56,486 nucleotides of DNA. Source: Candidatus Microgenomates bacterium (GTDB taxonomy: Bacteria > Patescibacteriota > Microgenomatia > Daviesbacterales > UBA10151). A program made the translations under genes and the position numbers. Shown one piece after another: positions 50,585 through 56,486 of the stretch. The notes beneath the pieces are model-generated. The model did no database searches. It was given only the letters and a program-made list of their open reading frames with translations, and was not told the origin of the DNA. The number at the start of each line of letters is the position of its first letter. The first letter of the stretch is position 1. The stretch lies in assembly GCA_016182045.1 (NCBI GenBank), contig JACOYE010000012.1, positions 1-56,486 of the forward strand, given 5' to 3'.

Positions 50585-52309
50585 ATGCTCCAAAATACTG
50601 CCCAAAATGCACAAGAGAATGCTTTGGAAGATATTCTTTTTAGACAAGGTTTACTTTCCTCTGATCAGCTCTCGGCGGTTAAACTTGAGAGTATCAACTC
50701 CGGACAACCGGTGGAGAAGATCATTGTCCAACATAGTTTAGTCCCGCTTGATAAGTTGACACAAGCCAAAGCTCAAATTCTTAACATGCCTTTTGTCAAA
50801 TTGGAAGGTAAGGCCATTCCTGTTGATGTTTTAAACTTAATTCCCGAAGCTGCAGCCCGCCGTTATGTCATTATCCCCTTTGAGAAGCGCTCAGATGAAC
50901 TGTGGGTGGCCATGGCAGATCCTTTGGATATCCAAATTATTCAATTTACGGAAAAAAGGTCAGGAAAAAGAGTTAAACCCTTTTTGGCTTTAGCAGCAGA
51001 TATATTAAAAGCGATCAATGACCAATATTCTCAAAATTTAACCTCAGAGGTAACCTCTGCTTTAAAAGAGGTGGCTTCGGTCAGACCTCAAGAAATCACT
51101 GCGGAGGGTCCTGAAATATTACATGAAGCGCCTGTTTCCAATATTATTAATCAACTTTTAGAATATGCTCTCAAGACCCGGGCTTCGGATATTCATATAG
51201 AACCTCAAGAGGATCGTACCAGGGTCAGATACAGAATTGATGGAATTCTGCAGGAGAAAATCCTTCTTCCTCGGGGGGTCCATGATGCTTTGATTTCCAG
51301 AGTTAAAATTTTGGCAGTTTTGAAAATTGATGAAAAAAGACTTCCTCAAGATGGGCGTTTTACCTTTACTTATGGCACCAATGTGGTGGATTTGAGAATT
51401 TCCACCATGCCGACAGTTTTCGGTGAAAAAGTGGTCATGAGGCTTTTGCCGAAAACTCAAGGTGCTCCCACTCTTTTGGAACTGGGCTTAAGAGGGGTAT
51501 CGCTTAAAAGTTTAGACAGTCAACTTTTAAGGACTCACGGTATAATTTTGATTTGCGGTCCCACCGGATCAGGTAAAACCACCACTCTTTATTCAATTTT
51601 ATCTAAGATTTCCACCACCAAAGTTAATGTGTTGACCATAGAAGATCCGGTGGAATATCAAATCCCCGGAGTTAATCAGGTTCAGGTTAACCCTCAGGTG
51701 GGCTTAACATTTGCCTCGGCTTTAAGAAGTTTCTTAAGACAGGATCCCAATATCATCATGGTGGGTGAGATTAGGGATACCGAGACAGCAGAATTGGCAA
51801 TTCAGGCAGCCCTAACCGGCCACCAGGTATTCTCCACCGTTCATACCAATTCGGCAGCGGGGGCTCCTCCCAGACTTTTAGATATGGGGGTGGAGCCGTT
51901 TCTTTTGACTTCGGCCTTAAATGCCGTGGTCGGGCAAAGGGTGGTCAGAAAGATATGCCCTCACTGCAAAGTGGAATTTAATCCTCCCATTGAGGTGTTG
52001 GAAAATATCAAGGCAGTTTTGGGCAAGCTACTGCCGGCAGCTATTGCCAAAGACGGTAGTTTGAGATTATACAAGGGAGCAGGCTGTAACTTTTGCGCCC
52101 ACACCGGCTATTTGGGAAGAATTGGTATTTTTGAGTCTATGGTGGTAACTGATGCAATTGCCAAACTGGTATTGGAGAGAGCATCCTCCGCCACTTTGGA
52201 GAGGATGGCAATCTCAGAAGGAATGATCACCATGAAACAGGATGGATATTTAAAAGTACTTGAAGGCATAACAACGCTGGAGGAGGTGCTAAGAGTAGCA
52301 CAAGATTAG
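50585..52309 (+). CDS. pilB: type IV pilus assembly ATPase PilB
   Basis: 574 residues. N-terminal MshEN-like domains (1-150), then the secretion ATPase: Walker A ICGPTGSGKTTTLYSIL, Walker B IIMVGEIRDTETAE, His box TVHTNSAAGAPPRL and a four-Cys zinc site (CPHC ... CNFC). It powers pilus extension from the cytoplasmic face. First gene of the pilus operon; pilT starts 1 base later. Confidence 0.95.
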   Translation: MLQNTAQNAQENALEDILFRQGLLSSDQLSAVKLESINSGQPVEKIIVQHSLVPLDKLTQAKAQILNMPFVKLEGKAIPVDVLNLIPEAAARRYVIIPFEKRSDELWVAMADPLDIQIIQFTEKRSGKRVKPFLALAADILKAINDQYSQNLTSEVTSALKEVASVRPQEITAEGPEILHEAPVSNIINQLLEYALKTRASDIHIEPQEDRTRVRYRIDGILQEKILLPRGVHDALISRVKILAVLKIDEKRLPQDGRFTFTYGTNVVDLRISTMPTVFGEKVVMRLLPKTQGAPTLLELGLRGVSLKSLDSQLLRTHGIILICGPTGSGKTTTLYSILSKISTTKVNVLTIEDPVEYQIPGVNQVQVNPQVGLTFASALRSFLRQDPNIIMVGEIRDTETAELAIQAALTGHQVFSTVHTNSAAGAPPRLLDMGVEPFLLTSALNAVVGQRVVRKICPHCKVEFNPPIEVLENIKAVLGKLLPAAIAKDGSLRLYKGAGCNFCAHTGYLGRIGIFESMVVTDAIAKLVLERASSATLERMAISEGMITMKQDGYLKVLEGITTLEEVLRVAQD

Positions 52310-52310
52310 A

Positions 52311-53363
52311 ATGAATATTCAACAGCTTTTAGACTTAACCATTACCAATAATGCTTCTGATTTACATCTTTCGGTTGACTTTCCGCCTTCCTTAAGAATT
52401 AATGGTGAACTGCTGCCCATTCCCGGCACAGAACCTGTCAGCGGGGAACAAATTGAGGTTTTAGTTGACCCACTTTTATCACCTGACCAAAAGAAAATCT
52501 TTTTGGAGACTCTGGAATTGGATTTCTCTTTTGAATTTCAAAAAAAGGGTAGGTTTAGGGTCAACATATATAAACAAAGAGGTAATACGGCAGCTGCCTT
52601 GCGTTTAATTCCATACCTCATTCCCCCGGTGGAAGAATTGGGACTTCCTCAGGCATTGAATAAGATTCCGGATTTAAAACAGGGTTTCATTTTGGTAGCC
52701 GGTCCAACAGGTCACGGTAAATCCACCACTTTGGCCTCATTTATAAACCGGATCAATCAAAGCAGAGCCGCTCATATTATCACCATCGAGGATCCGATCG
52801 AGTATGTCTATCCTGCCGGTAAATCACTGATAGATCAAAGAGAAATGTATCGGGATACCAAATCTTGGAATAATGCCCTGCGTGCTGCCTTAAGGGAGGA
52901 TCCGGATGTGGTTTTAATTGGTGAGATGAGGGATTTGGAGACTATCTCCTCAGCCCTGACTATTGCGGAGACCGGACACCTGGTGTTTGCCACCCTGCAC
53001 ACCAATTCTGCCGCCCAATCTATTGATCGTATTGTTGATGTTTTTCCCCAGAATCAGCAACCGCAGATCAAGCTGCAACTGGCCGCCACTTTGGAAGCAA
53101 TCATATCTCTGCGGTTAATTCCCACCATTGAACCGGGCCGAGTTTTAGGATCGGAAATATTGTTTGCCACACCTGCAGTCAGAAATGTCATCAGAGAAGG
53201 GAAAACTTATCTGATAGATAATCTAATTGAAACATCGGCAGAAATGGGGATGCAGATTTTAGAAAGATCACTTACCAGTTTGGTAAAAGATGGCAAGATT
53301 TCCGAGGAGACAGCCTTAAGGTTTGCCTTAAGGCCGGAGTTATTAAGCAAGCTGTTAAGATAA
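52311..53363 (+). CDS. pilT: type IV pilus retraction ATPase PilT
   Basis: 350 residues. LLDLTITNNASDLHLSVDFPP is the PilT N-terminus; Walker A is VAGPTGHGKSTTLASF with His in place of the usual Ser, Walker B is VVLIGEMRDLETISS, and the HTNSAAQSIDRIVDVF box follows. It depolymerises pili, giving twitching or DNA uptake. pilC begins 12 bases after its stop. Confidence 0.95.
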   Translation: MNIQQLLDLTITNNASDLHLSVDFPPSLRINGELLPIPGTEPVSGEQIEVLVDPLLSPDQKKIFLETLELDFSFEFQKKGRFRVNIYKQRGNTAAALRLIPYLIPPVEELGLPQALNKIPDLKQGFILVAGPTGHGKSTTLASFINRINQSRAAHIITIEDPIEYVYPAGKSLIDQREMYRDTKSWNNALRAALREDPDVVLIGEMRDLETISSALTIAETGHLVFATLHTNSAAQSIDRIVDVFPQNQQPQIKLQLAATLEAIISLRLIPTIEPGRVLGSEILFATPAVRNVIREGKTYLIDNLIETSAEMGMQILERSLTSLVKDGKISEETALRFALRPELLSKLLR

Positions 53364-53375
53364 TACCCTTAAACT

Positions 53376-54578
53376 ATGGCTGAATTTTCATACATTGCAA
53401 AGGATATAAACGGAGTTGATCACGAGGGGCAAATCCAGTCTTCGGACATTCATTCGGCTGCTGCCATCTTACGCAAGAAAGGTTTAATTGTCATTTCCGT
53501 AAAATCCAAAGGTTCTCCTGCCATTGGTTTTTTGGATCGTTTTTTACACAGAGTTAGTTTCTCGGAACTGGTGATGGTTACCAGGCAGCTGGCCACCATG
53601 ATTTCAGCAGGCCTGGTTTTATCAGAAGCGATAGACATTTTGGAAGAGCAACAGACCAATAAAACTTTTAAAAAAGCCTTGGGTGAGATATCTCAAGATA
53701 TTAAAGGCGGATTTAGCTTGGCTCAATCACTTGGTAAGCACCCCCGTATTTTCCCCCACTTGTATGTAAATTTGGTAAAAAGCGGTGAGGCCTCGGGAAA
53801 ACTTGATCAGGTTCTTTCCCAGATGGCGGACACTCTGGAAAAAGAAAGGGAATTTAGGGCTAGGGTCAAGGGGGCCATGATTTATCCGGTGGTGGTCTTA
53901 TCAATGATGGTGGTGGTTATGGTCATCATGATGGTATTTGTCATTCCCAAACTGGTTGCCCTCTTTCAACAGGCCACCATCGAACTGCCACTGCCCACCA
54001 AAATACTGATAGGGACGTCTAATTTGTTTGTCAACTATTGGTGGGCGGTAATTCTGATCACTATAGGATTTGTGCTGGCAATCAGGAGATGGAGCAAGAC
54101 ACCGGAGGGGCATTTATTTTTGGGTAATTTAATACTTAAAACCCCGATTTTGGGAAAGGTTGTCGTCAATGTGACTTTGACAAATTTCAATCGCACCTTT
54201 GGACTTTTGACTTCGGCAGGAATACCTCTTTTAGATTCAATCGGAATTGTTTCTGACCTGACTGATAATCCTGTTTTTAAAAAAGCTTTAAAGGATGCTT
54301 ATTCCGGGGTGGAAAAAGGACTGCCATTTTCAGCTTTGCTGACGGCCCGTATTTTCCCCAGAATTGTCGGACAAATGGTTAAGGTTGGCGAGGAAACAGG
54401 CAAAGTTGATGAGATATTTCTTAAATTGGCGGATTATTTTGAATCCGAGTCCGATCATTTGGTCAAGAATTTAACCGTAGTAATAGAGCCGGTGGTATTG
54501 ATAATTTTGGGTATAGGGGTGGCATTTTTGGTGATATCGATTATTTTGCCGATATACAAATTAACAACGTCTTTTTAA
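53376..54578 (+). CDS. pilC: type IV pilus inner-membrane platform protein PilC
   Basis: 400 residues with two T2SSF domains (about 65-190 and 270-390), each followed by membrane helices (YPVVVLSMMVVVMVIMMVFV; VLIILGIGVAFLVISIILPIY). The family signature VRQLATMISAGL-type segment reads TRQLATMISAGLVLSEA. It anchors the ATPases and pilins in the membrane. Confidence 0.95.
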   Translation: MAEFSYIAKDINGVDHEGQIQSSDIHSAAAILRKKGLIVISVKSKGSPAIGFLDRFLHRVSFSELVMVTRQLATMISAGLVLSEAIDILEEQQTNKTFKKALGEISQDIKGGFSLAQSLGKHPRIFPHLYVNLVKSGEASGKLDQVLSQMADTLEKEREFRARVKGAMIYPVVVLSMMVVVMVIMMVFVIPKLVALFQQATIELPLPTKILIGTSNLFVNYWWAVILITIGFVLAIRRWSKTPEGHLFLGNLILKTPILGKVVVNVTLTNFNRTFGLLTSAGIPLLDSIGIVSDLTDNPVFKKALKDAYSGVEKGLPFSALLTARIFPRIVGQMVKVGEETGKVDEIFLKLADYFESESDHLVKNLTVVIEPVVLIILGIGVAFLVISIILPIYKLTTSF

Positions 54579-54624
54579 TTAATTTTCAAGTAACAATTTT
54601 CAATTTATAATCGCTAGCAGAAAA

Positions 54625-54645
54625 CCCCGCCATCTTATGGCGGGG
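54625..54645. repeat. CCCCGCCAT-CTT-ATGGCGGGG hairpin after pilC
   Basis: Perfect 9-base stem with a 3-base loop, between pilC and the prepilin. On the minus strand it is followed by TTTT, but no minus gene is near, and on the plus strand no T-tract follows. It may slow transcription or be a dispersed repeat. Confidence 0.65.
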
Positions 54646-54653
54646 ATGAATGC

Positions 54654-55256
54654 CTGAAGCGATTACAGTCTTCCGCGGGTTGGTGGTATACTGAGGTTGG
54701 GTTAGGTTTTACCTTGGTAGAACTTTTGGTAGTTATTGCAATTATTGCCATTTTGGCAGCGGTAGTGGTACTTATTATAAATCCACTTGAGTTAACCAGA
54801 AGAACCCGTGATTCAGCCAGACTTTCAGATTTAGCCAGTTTGCAACAGGCCATTAACGTGGCTGTTCAAGAGGCAACCGATACCGGAGAAGCCATTCTTT
54901 GTACCGGTGGTTCTTATCCTTGTGGTGGTTCTACGGGCGCTGGAAGAAGTGGAGGTAGCGGCGCAGGAACCAGAAATTCAAATGGTACCGGTTGGGTGAA
55001 GGTTAATTTGAGTTCCCAACAAAGCGTATCCGTGCCAACTTTACCGGTTGACCCGCTTAATAATGACACCTATCATTACACCTATTGTGCTGATAATGAT
55101 GCCTGGGAAATTAATGCTGTTTTAGAATCAGTTAAAGAAATAGGTAGGATGGCCAACGATGGCGGTGATGAGAATGCTCAAGATACAACTGGACGATATG
55201 AAGTGGGGTCTAATCTGACTCTAATTACTTCAGGTGGTACGCCTTGTGCATACTAA
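54654..55256 (+). CDS. type IV prepilin / pseudopilin with a non-canonical start
   Basis: The class III signal GLG-FTLVELLVVIAIIAIL with Glu5 is clear, followed by an exposed region with Gly/Ser-rich (GGSTGAGRSGGSGAGTRNS) and Cys residues (CTGG..PCGG, TYCADN, TPCAY). The frame is open from a TAG at 54615, yet no ATG, GTG or TTG occurs before the TTG at 54714, which lies inside the signal. CTG at 54654 would give MKRLQSSAGWWYTEVGLG, a normal leader. A TATACT at 54687 could also start a leaderless mRNA. Codes for the pilus fibre subunit. Confidence 0.7.
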   Translation: MKRLQSSAGWWYTEVGLGFTLVELLVVIAIIAILAAVVVLIINPLELTRRTRDSARLSDLASLQQAINVAVQEATDTGEAILCTGGSYPCGGSTGAGRSGGSGAGTRNSNGTGWVKVNLSSQQSVSVPTLPVDPLNNDTYHYTYCADNDAWEINAVLESVKEIGRMANDGGDENAQDTTGRYEVGSNLTLITSGGTPCAY

Positions 55257-55262
55257 TTTGGC

Positions 55263-56177
55263 ATGGTCATTACGGGATTTATATTGGGAACTATCTTAGG
55301 TAGTTTTGTCAAGGCCCTGGCCGATCGGAGTTTAAGAAACGGCACATTTTGGGGAAGGTCGTATTGCCCACACTGTAAAAAGATTTTGCAGTGGTACGAC
55401 CTTCTTCCTATTCTGTCTTATATTTTCCTCAAAGGTAGGTGTAGATATTGTGGAGATAAAATTGGCATGGAGTATTTGGTGGTGGAAGTGGGGATGGGAG
55501 TTTTGATAGGATTTCTATTTTGGCAACAGTTTAATAATTTTCAATCCTTCGACTTCGCTCAGGACAAGTTTTCAATTTTTAATTTTCAATCTTCAATTTT
55601 TATTTTAGATTTACTGTACAAGATCTTCTTTATTAGTACTCTGGCTGTTTTATTTTTAACTGATCTGAAAAAGATGTTTATTCCGGACAGAATTACTCTG
55701 CCGGCAATTGGGATTAGTATAACTTTTATAATCGTTATAACAGTTATAAAAATTATCTATCTTTATAACTACCTTTCCCAAACTGTTTTGGGTCGCTTGC
55801 TTCTTCCTCCACACAGTGATTATTTCTTAAGGCATGCCTATTACGCTGCACAGCCTTTTTTAGGATCTTTGCTGATGGGTCTTTTAATAGGAGGATTTTT
55901 TATGACCCTTATTATCATTACTAAAGGTAAAGGCATGGGAGGGGGGGATGTTAAGCTGGGAGCCTTAATGGGTTTGGGTTTGGGTTTCCCCAATGCATTA
56001 GTTGCCACCATGCTGGCATTTTTATTGGGAGCAGGAGTGGCAATAGTCCTAATGGTGGCGGGTAAAAAAAGATTTGGTCAGTCCATTCCCTTTGGACCGT
56101 TTTTGGTTTTGGGAAGCTTAATTGCCCTATTTTGGGGAGAAAGGATAATTAATTGGTATCTTTATTTATCAATGTAG
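55263..56177 (+). CDS. pilD: prepilin leader peptidase / methyltransferase PilD
   Basis: 304 residues, about seven helices. N-terminal domain with two CxxC zinc pairs (CPHCKK ... CRYCG), then the A24 aspartyl peptidase with Asp in FLTDLKKMFIPD and GMGGGDVKLGALMG. It cleaves prepilins after Gly and methylates the new N-terminus. Two micro-repeats lie in a loop and a helix: SFDFAQDKFSIFNFQSS from the 20-bp element plus AATTTTCAA-type units, and ITFIIVITV from the AT-rich repeat. It starts 6 bases after the prepilin. Confidence 0.92.
   Translation: MVITGFILGTILGSFVKALADRSLRNGTFWGRSYCPHCKKILQWYDLLPILSYIFLKGRCRYCGDKIGMEYLVVEVGMGVLIGFLFWQQFNNFQSFDFAQDKFSIFNFQSSIFILDLLYKIFFISTLAVLFLTDLKKMFIPDRITLPAIGISITFIIVITVIKIIYLYNYLSQTVLGRLLLPPHSDYFLRHAYYAAQPFLGSLLMGLLIGGFFMTLIIITKGKGMGGGDVKLGALMGLGLGFPNALVATMLAFLLGAGVAIVLMVAGKKRFGQSIPFGPFLVLGSLIALFWGERIINWYLYLSM
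55545..55564. repeat. 20-bp element variant TCCTTCGACTTCGCTCAGGA inside pilD
   Basis: Same core as the hisS and yebC copies but with tips TCCT and AGGA, still complementary. In frame, encoding SFDFAQD. Followed by AATTTTCAATCTTCAATTTTT-type units. Confidence 0.85.
55719..55750. repeat. AT-rich repeat in a pilD helix
   Basis: ATAACTTTTATAATCGTTAT continues to 55750 and aligns with 31514-31540 at about 27 of 30 positions. It encodes SITFIIVITVIK of a membrane helix. Confidence 0.5.
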
Positions 56178-56204
56178 CTTTAAACTGACTCTTCAAACTG
56201 ACTC

Positions 56205-56234
56205 TTGACAGGGAGCTTTTATTGTATCAATAAT
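56205..56234 (+). promoter_or_regulatory. promoter of the second prepilin
   Basis: TTGACA at 56205-56210, 18 bases, AATAAT at 56229-56234. The -35 box sits at the end of a tandem AAACTGACTCTTC repeat. The leader to the ATG at 56253 is 18 bases. Confidence 0.5.
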
Positions 56235-56252
56235 AGAATTAGCTAAGAAAAT

Positions 56253-56486
56253 ATGAAAAAATTCCTGCCCATTAAATCTTCCGGTTTCACCCTTATTGAG
56301 CTTCTGGTTGTAGTTGCCATTCTGGCAGTATTGGCTGTTATGGGTTTTGCAGCCTTTGGTGGATTAACCGGCAGAGGTAATGATGATAGAAGATCAGTTG
56401 ACATGAAGGCTTTTGCTGATGCCATGGAGGTAAAAAGAGCTAATAATGCAGTTTATGTTGCTATTTCAGCCACGGATTTTGCCACC
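56253..56486 (+). CDS. type IV prepilin / pseudopilin, cut by the window end
   Basis: 78 residues visible. MKKFLPIKSSG-FTLIELLVVVAILAVL is a standard class III signal, with ATG start and basic leader. The pilin body runs off the window. It has its own promoter separate from the pilB-pilD unit and is likely a minor or major pilin processed by PilD. Confidence 0.9.
   Translation, partial: MKKFLPIKSSGFTLIELLVVVAILAVLAVMGFAAFGGLTGRGNDDRRSVDMKAFADAMEVKRANNAVYVAISATDFAT

Noticed and set aside
54625-54645. Hairpin after pilC as a Rho-independent terminator
   Set aside because: No T-tract follows on the plus strand, and the next pilus gene continues in the same direction.

Overview
The window reads as a chromosomal segment from a Candidate Phyla Radiation bacterium, most likely Microgenomates (OP11). 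This is inferred from overall AT-richness, the standard genetic code with UGA as stop, very tight gene packing, many single-copy core genes, membrane-anchored surface proteins with a shared IPxxxRLxQQQTQLKS anchor, and a compact type IV pilus locus. No rRNA, CRISPR array, insertion sequence or prophage is visible. One tRNA gene (Leu, anticodon CAA) is present.

Layout. 1-8.4 kb: a truncated S8 protease, secreted or anchored proteins, a DMT transporter, a short histidyl-tRNA synthetase, a sugar nucleotidyltransferase, an MBL-fold hydrolase, DnaB and a P-loop kinase. 8.4-15.3 kb: tRNA-Leu, M1 aminopeptidase, a graveyard of decayed small genes, EF-P, GalU, Lgt, a DksA-like zinc-finger protein and a GlcG/HbpS-family protein. 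15.3-26.8 kb: methyltransferase, YrdC-like protein, histidine kinase and single-domain response regulator, RluA-type synthase, CPA2 antiporter, LytR_C protein, YebC and RuvC. 26.8-27.6 kb: a long non-coding stretch with several hairpins. 27.6-33.1 kb: a surface cluster (large NBR1-like Ig protein with a C-terminal dockerin-like repeat, two cohesin-like proteins) followed by a tyrosine recombinase. 33.1-40 kb: TrpR-like regulator, 4-TM holin-like protein, amidase plus a small membrane protein, GyrA, peptide deformylase and a coiled-coil protein. 40-46.7 kb: peptidoglycan precursor genes alr, ddl, murL-like, murD and murC. 46.7-50.5 kb: a RelE/Phd toxin-antitoxin pair, GyrB and a delta-prime-like clamp-loader subunit. 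50.5-56.5 kb: pilB, pilT, pilC, prepilin, pilD and a second, truncated prepilin.

How the genes work together. Cell-wall precursor synthesis runs from D-Ala supply (Alr, Ddl) through MurC and MurD, with a MurL-like epimerase beside MurD that suggests the L-Glu-then-epimerise route. GalU and the second nucleotidyltransferase supply activated sugars. The pilus genes form one assembly line. The cohesin-like and dockerin-like proteins could form a cell-surface complex.

The most striking feature is a population of short palindromic or repeated micro-elements (about 15-60 bp), belonging to several sequence families. They sit in intergenic DNA and also, in frame, inside conserved genes: hisS, efp, yebC, gyrA, gyrB, def, murC, murL, rluA-like, holB, pilD and others. 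They encode short non-conserved peptides. The pattern resembles Rickettsia palindromic elements, but with many families and targets that include essential enzymes. A second theme is short or absent 5' leaders: many -10 boxes lie only 6-11 bases before the start codon. One 28-bp perfect palindrome covers the promoter of the TrpR-like gene, and a near-copy lies inside the RluA-like gene.
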